Part shown: piece after piece, positions 41,187 to 52,204 of the stretch
Layout of the letters: each line of letters starts with the position of its first letter
Numbering within the stretch: position 1 is the first letter of the stretch
Assembly: GCA_963843315.1 (NCBI GenBank)
Contig: CAWJJU010000001.1
Coordinates: forward strand, 164,392-228,391
Length of the DNA: 64,000 bases
Origin: JAWVFM01 sp963843315
Lineage (GTDB): Bacteria; Actinomycetota; Thermoleophilia; Solirubrobacterales; 70-9
Direction: 5' to 3'
Translations under genes and position numbers: made by a program
Notes under the pieces: model-generated
What the model saw: only the letters and a program-made list of their open reading frames with translations
Told to the model about the DNA's origin: nothing
Database searches by the model: none

Positions 41187-41192
41187 AGGGTA
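41187..41192 (-). promoter_or_regulatory. -10 box TACCCT (minus strand)
   Basis: TACCCT ends 10 nt before ATG 41176 of infA. It gives infA its own promoter, although the hydratase-like gene on the same strand stops 43 nt upstream of the start codon. Confidence 0.4.
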
Positions 41193-41219
41193 GCAGCGGG
41201 CACAAAGCCCGCCGCGCAG

Positions 41220-42005
41220 CTACTTCCCCTTGAAAGTGGCCTTTCCGGGACCGTCGCGAAGGAACGAGGCGACCGCGCCCTGGAGGTCCTCGGTGTCGAA
41301 CAACGCTCCGGCGACCGAGGGAGTGATCTCGTCGGCGCGGTCCACCCCGCCCTCGAGGTAGCCGCGCACGATCGCCTTCGTCGCCGCATGCGCCACGGTC
41401 GGCCCCGCCGCCAGCCGCTCGGCGAACCGCATGCCCTTCTCGGTGATCTCGTCATCGGCAAGCACCCGATTCACCACGTTCCAGCGCTCGAGCGTCGCCG
41501 CGTCGAACAGGCCGCCGGTGTAGACGAACTCCCGCGCACGCCCCGGCCCGGCGCGCTCGGCCATGCGCTGGGTGCCGCCGGCGCCGGGCGTCAGGCCAAC
41601 GACGGTCTCCACCAGCCCGGACTTGGCCGACTCGGCCATCCAGATCAGGTCACAGCCCAGCGCGACCTCCCACCCCGCCGTGAGGCAGAGCCCGTGGATG
41701 ATCGCGAGCGTCGGAACGTCGAGCCGCTCCAGGCGGCGCACCGGGCCGAGCAGCTGCCCGAACGTGCGCGACCCGTCCTCCTCGGCGTCGACCAGCTTCT
41801 GAAAGACGTTGACGTCCACCCCGCCGCTGAAGATCTCGCCCTCAGCGCGCCACACCACGCAGCGGACGTCGTCGGCGGCCTCGACCTCGTCGATGCACTC
41901 CACCAGGTCGGTGAACACCTGCTCGCCGAACAGGTTCAGCGGCGGGTTCGCCAGGACGATCGAGGCAATCGCCCCGTCGCGCTCGATTCGCACCTGCTCG
42001 CCCAT
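41220..42005 (-). CDS. Enoyl-CoA hydratase/isomerase family protein
   Basis: A 261-residue crotonase-fold protein. FSGGVDVNVFQKL is the first oxyanion-hole region and HGLCLTAGWEVALGCDLIWM the second; LTPGAGGTQRMAERAG matches the helix with the catalytic region. The Gly-rich motif GLCLTAGWE is less canonical than G-x-x-x-G-G-G-x-E/D, so the exact reaction (hydratase, isomerase or other) is open. ATG 42005 overlaps the HIT gene stop (TGATG); the frame extending further right is HIT shadow. Confidence 0.82.
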   Translation of the reverse strand: MGEQVRIERDGAIASIVLANPPLNLFGEQVFTDLVECIDEVEAADDVRCVVWRAEGEIFSGGVDVNVFQKLVDAEEDGSRTFGQLLGPVRRLERLDVPTLAIIHGLCLTAGWEVALGCDLIWMAESAKSGLVETVVGLTPGAGGTQRMAERAGPGRAREFVYTGGLFDAATLERWNVVNRVLADDEITEKGMRFAERLAAGPTVAHAATKAIVRGYLEGGVDRADEITPSVAGALFDTEDLQGAVASFLRDGPGKATFKGK

Positions 42006-42421
42006 CAGCCGTCCTCTCCTCTGATCTCCTCGGCGGCCGCCGCGATCGCGTCCGAATCCGCGCCGCGGGGGATCCACGGGAGCTTCAGCGGGTCGTCCTC
42101 GTAGCGCGGGATCACGTGAACGTGGAAATGGAAGACCGTCTGCCAGGCCGCCGGCCGGCAGGCGTTGATGAGGTTGAAGCCGTCGGGTCGCAGGGTTCGC
42201 TCCACCTTCTCGGCGAGCCGCTGCGCGGCGGCCATCGTGTGCGCGAGGTCCTCGGCAGAGATCTCCATCAGGTCCGCCGAGTGGGCGCGCGGGATGACCA
42301 GCGCGTGGCCCCGTGTCGCCGGGTTGATGTCCATGAACGCGACCGTGTGCTCGTCGGAATCGACGATCTGCGCCGGCACGTCGCCGGCGACGATCCCGCA
42401 GAACAGGCAGTCGGAGGCCAT
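42005..42421 (-). CDS. HIT family hydrolase
   Basis: A 138-residue histidine-triad nucleotide-binding protein. The triad H98-F-H100-V-H102-V sits at the active site, where the middle His attacks the alpha-phosphate of nucleotide substrates such as AMP-lysine or dinucleoside polyphosphates. C-L-F-C at 5-8 is the common zinc pair of HIT proteins. Coupled to the hydratase-like gene and 12 nt after the nucleotidyltransferase gene. Confidence 0.9.
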   Translation of the reverse strand: MASDCLFCGIVAGDVPAQIVDSDEHTVAFMDINPATRGHALVIPRAHSADLMEISAEDLAHTMAAAQRLAEKVERTLRPDGFNLINACRPAAWQTVFHFHVHVIPRYEDDPLKLPWIPRGADSDAIAAAAEEIRGEDG

Positions 42422-42433
42422 CGCGAGCGCAGC

Positions 42434-43867
42434 CTATTTACTGAGCGCGGCGCGCGCGGCGGCCACGGCGTCGTCGGCCGTGGACACCTCGCCGGCGAAC
42501 ACACCGGCCTCGACCTCGGCCAGCAGTCGCCCGAGCTCGGGGCCTGGCTCGATGCCCAGCGCCGACGCCAGCTCGTCGCCCGCCACGGGCGAGCGCGGCG
42601 GGCCGTCCTGCCGCCAGTCGAGGCCCGCGCCAATCATGTCCCGCGCGAGGTCCAGGTGCGACTGCACCATCGCCTCGGAGGCGATCGCGCCGCCGCCGCG
42701 CGCAGCCAGGCGGTCGGCCACCGTGAGGACCGTGACGTCGACGGGATCGGGGTCGGTCGCGCGCAGGTACTCGAGCACCCGCCGAGGCCCGAGCGGGCGC
42801 TCGTGGACGAGGAACCCGAGCCGCAGGTGATTGGCCGTGATGCCCGCCAGGTAGGCCGAGAGCCGCCGGCTGGTGCGAAGCCGCTCGCAGAGCGAACGGG
42901 CGATCTCCGCGCCGACCCGGTCATGGCCGATGAAGGTGATGTAGCCGTTGGCCTCGCCCCTCGTCGCCGGCTTGCCGAGGTCGTGGACGATGGCGCCGAA
43001 GCGAAGCGCCGTGCGGCGGGTCATCTCGTCGGCGAGGGGCTCGTCGAGCAGCGCCTCGACCTCCGGCGCGCGCTCGCCGGCGTAGGAACCCAGGTTGGCC
43101 TCCACCTCCAGCAGCCGCTCGAGCACGGCGATCGTGTGGCCGTGGACGTCGAGGTGGTGGTTGGGGTTCTGCTCGACGCCGCGGATCGCCTCCAGCTCCG
43201 GCAGCAGAGCGGCCGTGGCGCCGAGCTCGTCGAGCAGCTCCAGCCCGCGAAGCGGCGCGGCGCCGCCCAGCAGCAGGCGCAGCTCGGCCAGCTGGCGCTC
43301 GCCGGCGGGCTCGCCGGCTCGCGAGGCCGAGGCCCGCGCCAGTTCCACGGTGCCCGCCTCGACCCTCAGCTCGAGCGCCGCGCCGATCCGCGCAGCGCGC
43401 ACCAGGCGCAGTGGGTCGTCGGCGAACGAGCGCTCCGACACGGCCCGCAGCGTCCGCGACTCGAGGTCGGCGACCCCGCCAGCGGGGTCGAGCACTTCGC
43501 CTTCGAGGCCCGAGAGCGGCAGCGCCATCGCGTTGACGGTGAAGTCGCGCAGCGCGAGGTCCGCCTCGATGCCGCCGCCGCGAACCGGCGTGACGTCCAC
43601 GTGCCAGCCGCCATCAGGTGCGGCCACGCGCCAGGTGTCGAACTCCTCCGAGAGCCGAAAGCGCGGCCCCCCCGTCTCGCGCGCGATCGCTGTCGAGGCG
43701 TCGGCGGGCGAGCCGCTCACGGCGAGGTCGGCATCGGTCACGTCGCGGCCGAGCGCGGCGTCGCGCACCGCGCCACCGACCACCCAGGCCTCGGCACCGT
43801 CCAGCGCCCGCGCCGCGGCGGCGACCGACGGAGCGCCCGCCAGGGCATCGGCGACGCGCGGGCTCAT
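42434..43867 (-). CDS. CCA-adding enzyme / poly(A) polymerase family with HD domain
   Basis: A 477-residue class II nucleotidyltransferase. Head domain: VVGGAVRDAALGRDVTDADL with the catalytic D-x-D, then LRDFTVNAMALPL and DPLRLVRAARIGA. After an RNA-binding region comes an HD phosphohydrolase domain (HHLDVHGHTIAVLERL, FGAIVHDLGKP). This layout fits the tRNA CCA-adding enzymes with HD domains, though PcnB-type poly(A) addition cannot be excluded. ATG 43867 overlaps the alr stop; the long frame reaching 45238 is an alr shadow. Confidence 0.87.
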   Translation of the reverse strand: MSPRVADALAGAPSVAAAARALDGAEAWVVGGAVRDAALGRDVTDADLAVSGSPADASTAIARETGGPRFRLSEEFDTWRVAAPDGGWHVDVTPVRGGGIEADLALRDFTVNAMALPLSGLEGEVLDPAGGVADLESRTLRAVSERSFADDPLRLVRAARIGAALELRVEAGTVELARASASRAGEPAGERQLAELRLLLGGAAPLRGLELLDELGATAALLPELEAIRGVEQNPNHHLDVHGHTIAVLERLLEVEANLGSYAGERAPEVEALLDEPLADEMTRRTALRFGAIVHDLGKPATRGEANGYITFIGHDRVGAEIARSLCERLRTSRRLSAYLAGITANHLRLGFLVHERPLGPRRVLEYLRATDPDPVDVTVLTVADRLAARGGGAIASEAMVQSHLDLARDMIGAGLDWRQDGPPRSPVAGDELASALGIEPGPELGRLLAEVEAGVFAGEVSTADDAVAAARAALSK

Positions 43868-44994
43868 GAACCCTCCGTCCGCACGTATTCCCGCGGCACC
43901 CGCGCCGAGATCCCGCAGGTGACCTCGTAGTTGATGGTGTTGAGCGCATCGGCAAGATCCTCGGCGCGGATCGCCTCGGCCCCCCGCCGGCCGATCAGCA
44001 CCACCTCGTCGCCGGGGGCCGCCTGCGATGAGGGCCCGAGGTCGATGGTCACGTTGTCCATGGAGATCGTCCCCGCCAGCGGGCAGCGCCGGCCCGCAAC
44101 CAGCGCCTGCGCGCGGTTGGAGAGCCCGCGGCGCACGCCGTCGCCGTAGCCAATCGGCGCCACACCGACCAGCGTGTCGGAGGGCGCGATCCACGTGCGC
44201 CCGTAGCCGGCGCTCGCCCCTGCCTCGAAGCGCTTGACGTCGGCGAGATATGTGCGGAGCTCCAAAGCCGGCTCGAGGCCGTTCTCGGCGGGGTCGCCGC
44301 CGAACGGGTCGAGGCCGTAGATGGCGACGCCGCAGCGCACCATGTCGAAGTGCGACGCCGGCTCGCGAAGCGTCGCCGCGCTGTTCGCGGCGTGGACCAG
44401 GAGGTTGGGGTGCGCGTCGCGCGCCCGCGCGACAACCGCCTGAAAGCTCTCGAGCTGGCGCGGCATGAACTCGTCGCCGGCCTCGTCCGCCGTGGCGAAA
44501 TGCGTCCACAGCCCGGCCAGCTCGAGCGCCTCGCCGTCGGCGACCTGCTCCAGCACCCGCAGCACCTCGCCGGCGTCGCGCTGGCCCAGGCGCCCCATCC
44601 CGCTGTCGTGCTTGACGTGCACGCCGACCACCTCGCCCGCAGCCTCCGCGGCGCGCTCGGCCGCCTCCGCCTGGTCGCGGCGCCACGCGGTGACCTCGGC
44701 GCCGGCCGCGACGGCGATCGTCAGCTCCTCGGGCGAGAGAGCGCCCAGCACGAGGATCCGCGCGTCGGCGAGGCCGGCCCGCAGCTCGGCGGCCTCGACC
44801 GCGGTCGCGACGCCCAGCATCGCCGCGCCCCCCGCCAGCGCCGCACGCGCGCACTCGGCGGCGCCGTGGCCGTAGCCGTCGGCCTTCACCACGGCGCACA
44901 GGGTCGAGCCACCCTGAAGCCCGGCCACAAGCCGCGCGCAATTTCTCTCCACAGCCCCGGTGTCGACGACCGCGAGCGCCCGCACCGGGCTCAC
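43864..44994 (-). CDS. alr: Alanine racemase
   Basis: A 376-residue PLP enzyme making D-alanine for peptidoglycan. The PLP lysine is Lys37 in VVKADGYGHGAAECARAAL; the second catalytic residue is the Tyr in ASAGYGRTW; PIGYGDGVRRGLSN and CPLAGTISMDNVTIDL are conserved C-terminal-domain motifs. GTG 44994 overlaps the nnrDE stop. Its place next to nnrDE and glmS/glmM makes a cell-wall precursor neighbourhood. Confidence 0.94.
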   Translation of the reverse strand: MSPVRALAVVDTGAVERNCARLVAGLQGGSTLCAVVKADGYGHGAAECARAALAGGAAMLGVATAVEAAELRAGLADARILVLGALSPEELTIAVAAGAEVTAWRRDQAEAAERAAEAAGEVVGVHVKHDSGMGRLGQRDAGEVLRVLEQVADGEALELAGLWTHFATADEAGDEFMPRQLESFQAVVARARDAHPNLLVHAANSAATLREPASHFDMVRCGVAIYGLDPFGGDPAENGLEPALELRTYLADVKRFEAGASAGYGRTWIAPSDTLVGVAPIGYGDGVRRGLSNRAQALVAGRRCPLAGTISMDNVTIDLGPSSQAAPGDEVVLIGRRGAEAIRAEDLADALNTINYEVTCGISARVPREYVRTEGS

Positions 44995-46517
44995 CCGGCG
45001 TCACCGCCCGCGAGCGCCTCGCCGAGAGCCTCCACCACGTCGGTCGCGATGACCGCCTCGGCGGAACCCACCCGGCTCGCCGCGATGCGGCCGGCACCCG
45101 TGCACGCGTGCACTCCGCAGGCGGCCGCGGCGAACGGCTCGACCCCGCGGGCGAGGAGCGCACCGATCGTCCCCGACAGCACGTCGCCGCTGCCGGCGGT
45201 CGCCAGCCCCGGGCTCGCGATGCCGTTGACTGCGACATGCCCGTCGGGCAGCGCGACGATCGTGTCGTCGCCCTTCAGCACCACCACGGCGCCGGCGAGC
45301 TCGGCGGCCTCGCGCGCGCAGGCGAGCCGATGGCGCGCGACCTCGGAGGACGGGCGCTCGAGCAGGCGCCCCAGCTCGCCGGCGTGCGGCGTCAGGACCG
45401 TCGGCGCCGAGCGAGCGGAGAGGTCGGCCAGCCTGCCCGCGTGCGCGTTCAGCCCGTCGGCGTCGAGCAGCAGCGGCGAGCCAACCTGAGCGGCCAGCGC
45501 GCGCGCGAGCTCGAGCGAGTCGTCGTCGCGCCCGAGGCCCGGGCCGAGCACCACCGCGCCGGCGCCGTCGCATGCCTCGGCGATCGCGTCGCAGTCCGAA
45601 GCGGCCAACCGCCCCTCGCCGCCGGCGTAGCCGCGCGACATCACCTCGGTCAGCTTGGCCTCGAAGATCGCCTCCAGGTCCGCCGGCACCGCGACCGTCG
45701 CGTAGCCCGCCCCGGCCCGGATCGCGGCGGAGGCCGACATCACCACCGCGCCGGTCAACCCGCGCGAGCCGCCGACCACGAACACCTGCCCCGACGTGAA
45801 CTTGGTCGAGTCGGCGCCGCGGCGCCGCGGCAAGGAGAGCACGGCCGCCCCGATCAGCCCGGCCTGCGCCTCGCCCGGCGCGCCGGGCGGGATGCCGATC
45901 GCGGCGACGACGACGTCGCCCGAGAGCCCCTTGCCGGGACGCACCCAGTGGCCCACCTTCGCGGCGTGAAACGTCACCGTCGCGTCTGCCTGCACCGCGG
46001 CGCCCCCGGCCTCACCCGTGGACGCGTCGACCCCCGACGGGATGTCGGCCGCCACCACCGGCGCCTCGCAGGCGTTCATCGCCTCGATCGCCGCCGCGGC
46101 CGGCTGCCTGGGCACCCCCTCGAAGCCGGTGCCGAAGATCGCGTCGATCACGACGCCCGACCCGGCGAGGCCCAGATCGCCCTCGCCGGCCTCGCGCGCG
46201 AGCCCGGCGTCCAGCCGCTCGAGGTTGGCCCGCGAATCGTCGGAGAGCTCGTCGGCGGGCCACAGCAGCACCACCTCGACCTCGACGCCCCGCTCGGCCA
46301 GGTGCCGCGCCGCCACGAGCCCGTCGCCGCCGTTGTTGCCCTTGCCGCAGACCACCCGCGCCGGGCCCTGCGTGTGGCGCCGAAGCGCCTCCTCGGCGAG
46401 CGCCTCGCCCGCAGTCTCCATCAGGTCGAGCGACGGAACGCCCTGGTCGGAGATCGCCCACGAGTCCGCCGCGCGCATCTCGGCCGCGGCGAGCAACGGC
46501 TGGAGCCAACTCTCCAT
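44991..46517 (-). CDS. nnrDE: Bifunctional NAD(P)H-hydrate epimerase/dehydratase
   Basis: A 508-residue fusion that repairs damaged NAD(P)H hydrates. The N-terminal YjeF_N epimerase (~1-215) has VVCGKGNNGGDGLVAARHLA and IPSGVDASTG. The C-terminal ADP-dependent dehydratase (~225-500) has VVGGSRGLTGAVVMSASAAI, VLGPGLGRDD, LTPHAGELGRLL, VLKGDDTIVALP and the final ATAGSGDVLSGTIGALLARG. ATG 46517 follows TAACCT at exactly 7 nt. Heads a translationally coupled run nnrDE-alr-CCA enzyme. Confidence 0.93.
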   Translation of the reverse strand: MESWLQPLLAAAEMRAADSWAISDQGVPSLDLMETAGEALAEEALRRHTQGPARVVCGKGNNGGDGLVAARHLAERGVEVEVVLLWPADELSDDSRANLERLDAGLAREAGEGDLGLAGSGVVIDAIFGTGFEGVPRQPAAAAIEAMNACEAPVVAADIPSGVDASTGEAGGAAVQADATVTFHAAKVGHWVRPGKGLSGDVVVAAIGIPPGAPGEAQAGLIGAAVLSLPRRRGADSTKFTSGQVFVVGGSRGLTGAVVMSASAAIRAGAGYATVAVPADLEAIFEAKLTEVMSRGYAGGEGRLAASDCDAIAEACDGAGAVVLGPGLGRDDDSLELARALAAQVGSPLLLDADGLNAHAGRLADLSARSAPTVLTPHAGELGRLLERPSSEVARHRLACAREAAELAGAVVVLKGDDTIVALPDGHVAVNGIASPGLATAGSGDVLSGTIGALLARGVEPFAAAACGVHACTGAGRIAASRVGSAEAVIATDVVEALGEALAGGDAG

Positions 46518-46524
46518 CCGCGCG

Positions 46525-46530
46525 AGGTTA
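46525..46530 (-). promoter_or_regulatory. -10 box TAACCT (minus strand)
   Basis: TAACCT, 7 nt, then ATG 46517. Classic leaderless spacing; no Shine-Dalgarno sequence is present. Probably gives the nnrDE-alr-CCA-HIT run its own promoter. Confidence 0.5.
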
Positions 46531-46541
46531 CCCAGAGTGGG

Positions 46542-48160
46542 TTACGGCGCCGTGATTGCGGCGGTGGTGTCGCCCGTCGTGCCGTTCGACTCGCGCACGC
46601 CGAGCACGAGCCTGGCGAGCTGGCGGCCGCCCGACACGCCCGTGCCGGCGACGACGTAGTCGAGCCGATCGAGGTAGGGCTTCGCCTGCTCGATCTGCGG
46701 GTCGGCGGAGGCGCTGGCGATCAACCCCACGATCGGGTCGAAGTCGAGGTAGACGGTGGGCGTCAGCGAGTCGCCCAACCTGTCCTCGGCGGACTTGAAG
46801 GCCGAGTTGTCGCCCAGGGTGGACGAGGGCGAGAGCGCATCGTCGAGGGAGCCCGCGCCGAGGCCCGCGACGATCTTGCCGTCTTGCTGCTGCACGTCGA
46901 TCTCGATTGGGGCGCTCTGGGGCACCACCTTGAAGCCGCCGCCGCTGAGCGGGGTCACGCTGAGGTCGGCGTCGCGCTCGAGGATCCGCTGGACCTGTTC
47001 GAGGGTCTGGCTGGAGGCCTTCGCGTCGGTGGAGTGGAACACCAGGGCGCCGCCGAGCGAGAACAGGCCCGTGCCCGAGACATAGCCCGAGACATCGCCG
47101 AGCCACTTGGAGAAGCCGGCGACGTCCACGCCCGTCTTCGCCCGGATGATGCGCAGCGCCTGAGCCGGAGTGCGCCCGTTCATGGCGGCGGCCGGGATTC
47201 TCGACAGGGCCTCGATGCCCCGGTTGAACGCGTCGCCGACCGCATGGGTGCCGAAGGCGAGCCAGGCGTCGGCGGGGAACCCGGCCAGCAGCGGGGCGCC
47301 GGTCTTGGCCCCGGGCTGCGCAGCCGCGGAGAGCTCGACGCCGAAGCTGTCGGCGGTGACGTCGGCCCAGCCCACCACCGGCTCCTGGCCGGCCTTGCCG
47401 CCAAGCGTGCGGATGAAGCCGAGGCCCTGCGCATCCTGGGCGCTGAGCCGGCCGGACGCGGCGACCGCGTCCAGCAGGCCCTTGGGGTCGAGGTAGAAGG
47501 TCGCGAGCCGGTCGTCGGGAGCGCTCGCGATCGCGGAGGTGTATCCGGAGCTGTCCGCAAGGGAGCTGCCCTGCGAAGCGTCGACGGCGGCCTCGAATCC
47601 GCCCTTCGTGCCGAGCACGAGCAGGTCGCCGACCATCCCGAAGGCGCCGCTGTCCTGCGCCGAGTAGTCAACGCCCTTGTAGGTCTCATGGGTGACCTTG
47701 CCGTCGCCGGCGGAGCTGGAGTTCTGGATGAGCTTGCTCACCGCATCCTGCGCCGCCGAGGCGTCGGTCGTGCTCACGACGAACGCGCCGTCGGAGCCGT
47801 TCCCGGGGGCGATCTTGCTGAGGAAGAATCCGGCGCGGCTGCCGAGCCAGGGCTGGATGTCGTCCTCGTAGCTGACGTCGTCCTTCTGAAGCTCCTTGTC
47901 GAGGCGGTCGACGATGGTGCTGCCGACGTCGCTCGTGCCGAGGAGCTTCGAGAGCGCCGAGTCGAGATCGTCTTTCAGCGTGCCCTCGGGCCGGATCGTC
48001 GCGTCGGCGTAGAGGACGGAGTCCGCGGGCGACACGGTGGCCGGATCGGCCCCCTCGGCGGGCGCCGAGGAAGAGTCGCCGCCGCCGCAGGCGGCAAGGC
48101 CGAAGGCGACAAGCAGCGCGAGCACCGCGGCCAGGGCGGCGAAGGTCGGCCGGCGGGGGC

Positions 48161-48164
<4 letters not shown>
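46542..48164 (-). CDS. DUF3352 lipoprotein
   Basis: A 540-residue exported protein. A basic start and hydrophobic core end in the lipobox GLAAC (Cys26), so it is anchored on the outer membrane face. The rest follows the DUF3352 pattern: SPADSVLYADATIRPEGTLK near the start, DDIQPWLGSRAGFFLS, and DDRLATFYLDPKGLL. The domain is common in actinobacteria and its role is unknown. The start codon overlaps the glmS stop (48161-48164), and the gene ends 25 nt before nnrDE. Confidence 0.82.
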
Positions 48165-50020
<1,856 letters not shown>

Positions 50021-50029
50021 AGACCCAAC

Positions 50030-50035
50030 AGGGTA
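50030..50035 (-). promoter_or_regulatory. -10 box TACCCT (minus strand)
   Basis: TACCCT lies 9 nt before GTG 50020, just past the glmM stop at 50039. glmS may therefore have its own leaderless promoter as well as readthrough from glmM. Confidence 0.4.
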
Positions 50036-50038
50036 GAG

Positions 50039-51346
50039 CTAGGCGAGCTCGCGTTGAACGAGCGCGGCCAGTCGATCGCAAACCTGCTCGCATTCCTCGG
50101 GCGTCGGCGCCTCCACCATGACGCGCACGACGGGCTCCGTCCCCGAGGGGCGAAGGAGGACGCGGCCCCTTCCCTCCAGCGAGGCGGTCTCGCCGGTGAC
50201 CGCATCGGCGATGGCCTGCGAGCCCTCCAGCGCGTCGCGGTCGCCGACCCGCACGTTCACGAGCTTCTGCGGCAGCTTGCGCATGGGGATCGCCTCGGCC
50301 AGCTCGCGCCCGTCGAGCGCGCTGAGCGTGAGCAGCGCGGCGGCGATGCCGTCGCCCGTGGGCCCGGCCTCGGTCCAGATGACGTGCCCGGACTGCTCGC
50401 CCCCGAGCGTCCAGCCGCGGCGCTCCAGCTCGGCGGCGACGTGGCGGTCGCCAACCGGAGTCGTGGCCACGTCGATGCCCGCCTCGCGCATCGCCGAGTG
50501 AAAGCCGAAGTTCGACATCACGGTCACGGCGACCCCGCCGGGAAGCCGGCCGGCCGCCCGCAGCGACACCGCCGCGAGGGACACGATCTCGTCGCCGTCG
50601 CGGATCTGACCTTGGGAGTCGGCAGCGATCAGGCGGTCGGCGTCGCCGTCGAACGCGAAGCCGATCTCCGCGTCGGAGTCCCGCACGCGTGCCGCGAGGG
50701 CCTCGGGCGCGGTCGCGCCGCAGGCCTCGTTGATGTTGCGCCCGTCGGGCGAGTCGCAGAGAACGTCGACCTGCGCGCCCAGCCGCTCGAAGATCCGCGG
50801 CGCGGCGCGATATGCGGCGCCGTTGCCGCAGTCGAGCACCACCCGCCGGCCGCTGAGGTCCAGGCCGAAAGCCCCCTCCAGGTCGCGGACGTAGTCGCCG
50901 AGGGCGTCGTCGAGCTCGCGCACGCGGCCGATCTGCTCGCCGGCCCCGGGTGACCCGGCCGTCGCGAGCCGTTCGATCTCCTCCTGGAGATGGTCCGGGG
51001 CCTTGCGGCCGTCGGCGCCGAAGATCTTGATGCCGTTGTCGGGCCAGGGGTTGTGCGAGGCGGAGATCACCGCGGCCAGGTCCATGCCGTGGCGGCGCAC
51101 CAGCACCGACGCCGAGGGCGTCGGCAGCACGCCGGCCAGCCACACGTCGCCGCCGCCCGCGGCCACGCCGGCCGCGAAGGCTGCCTCGAGCATCGGGCCG
51201 GACTCGCGCGTGTCGCGGACGATCACCACCTGCGGGCGCGCCACCTCGCTCGCAAGCGCCGCGGCTCGCCCAATGCAGAGCGCTAGCTCCGCGGTCAGGT
51301 CCTCGCCGGCGACGCCCCTGACACCGTCTGTGCCGAAGAGGCTCAT
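50039..51346 (-). CDS. glmM: Phosphoglucosamine mutase
   Basis: A 435-residue enzyme converting glucosamine-6-P to glucosamine-1-P for UDP-GlcNAc. LFGTDGVRGVAGEDLTAELA at the start, the phosphoserine loop ISASHNPWPDNGIKIFG, the metal loop FAFDGDADRLIAADSQG (D-x-D-x-D), the sugar-specific GEQSGHVIWTEAGPTGDGIA, and the phosphate loop RPSGTEPVVRVMVE are all present. It follows rpsI by 13 nt, the common rplM-rpsI-glmM order of actinobacteria. Confidence 0.95.
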   Translation of the reverse strand: MSLFGTDGVRGVAGEDLTAELALCIGRAAALASEVARPQVVIVRDTRESGPMLEAAFAAGVAAGGGDVWLAGVLPTPSASVLVRRHGMDLAAVISASHNPWPDNGIKIFGADGRKAPDHLQEEIERLATAGSPGAGEQIGRVRELDDALGDYVRDLEGAFGLDLSGRRVVLDCGNGAAYRAAPRIFERLGAQVDVLCDSPDGRNINEACGATAPEALAARVRDSDAEIGFAFDGDADRLIAADSQGQIRDGDEIVSLAAVSLRAAGRLPGGVAVTVMSNFGFHSAMREAGIDVATTPVGDRHVAAELERRGWTLGGEQSGHVIWTEAGPTGDGIAAALLTLSALDGRELAEAIPMRKLPQKLVNVRVGDRDALEGSQAIADAVTGETASLEGRGRVLLRPSGTEPVVRVMVEAPTPEECEQVCDRLAALVQRELA

Positions 51347-51359
51347 CGGTGGAATGGAA

Positions 51360-52204
51360 TCAGCGCTTGGAGAACTGCGGGCGCTTGCGGGCCTTCTTGA
51401 GGCCGGCCTTGCGCCGTTCCTTGATGCGCGCGTCGCGAGTGAGGAAGCCCCGGCGCTTCAGCTCGCCCCGGAGCTCGCCGTCGACCTCGGTCAGGGCCTT
51501 GGCGACGCCATGGCGCACCGCGCCGGCCTGGCCGGCGATGCCGCCGCCCTGGACGCGAACCGTCACGTTGACGTTGTTCTCGTAGCCCGAGGTCACGAGC
51601 GCCTGGCGCGCCACCGTCTGCAGGTGGGCGCGTGGGAAGTACTCGTCCATCGGGCGGTTGTTGACCTGGAAGGTGCCGTCCCCGGAGCGCAGGATCACCC
51701 GCGCGATCGAGGTCTTGCGCTTGCCGGTCGCCTGCACCGTCTGATTGGCGTGCAACTCGATGCGGGGGCCGCTGCGGGCGACGGGCTCTTCGTCGTCGGT
51801 CGCCTGTGCCTCGGCGCGGGCGCGCTCCTCTTCCTCGGCCTCCAGGCGCGCGCGCTCCTCGGCGTCAAGCGGACGGTCGGGCTCGAGCTGGATGGGGTCG
51901 AGCTCGGCGCCGGGGGGAAGATCCTTGGCTTTGGCGGCGACTGTGGGGTCAGACCCCTGTTTCGCGGCGGGCTCGGCGTCGGCGGTCGACGGGTCAGACC
52001 CCGCTTCCGGCGCCTCGCCGGCAGCCTCTTCGGCGCTGTCCTCGCTCGGGCTCCGCGGCTGCCTCTTCGGACTCCGGGCCCTCGCGCGGCGGCGTCCTCG
52101 GCGAGGGCCTCCTCGGCCGGAGTCTCCTCCGGGGCGGCCTCGGCCTCGGGCGCCTGCTCCTCCTCGGAGGGGGTCACGTCTTCGTTTCGCTCTTCGTCTG
52201 CCAT
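51360..52204 (-). CDS. rpsI: Ribosomal protein S9 with acidic extension, frameshifted
   Basis: The C-terminal 130 residues are standard S9 (TVQATGKRKTSIARVILRSG; QGGGIAGQAGAVRHGVAKAL; tail RKAGLKKARKRPQFSKR). ATG 52204, coupled to rplM by TGATG, opens an N-terminal extension of about 150 residues very rich in E, D and A (MADEERNEDVTPSEEEQAPE...). The extension changes frame twice: near 52078-52086 and near 52041-52046, where acidic sequence moves to the next frame. Two one-base errors would restore one protein of about 281 residues. It contains two GGGGTCTGACCC-derived G-S-D-P units. If ATG 52204 is wrong, no alternative start near the S9 core is obvious. Confidence 0.85.
51945..52002. repeat. 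GGGGTCAGACCCC palindrome pair in rpsI
   Basis: An exact copy at 51945-51957 and a copy with one changed base at 51990-52002, 45 bp apart (a multiple of three). Both lie within the acidic S9 extension and encode G-S-D-P. The same 13-mer, in opposite orientation and another codon phase, forms the array in the GT4 gene at 35079-35268. Confidence 0.75.

Noticed and set aside
42434..45238. A 934-codon frame covering the CCA enzyme and alr
   Set aside because: The first half is an out-of-frame reading of alr, which is unmistakable in its own frame.
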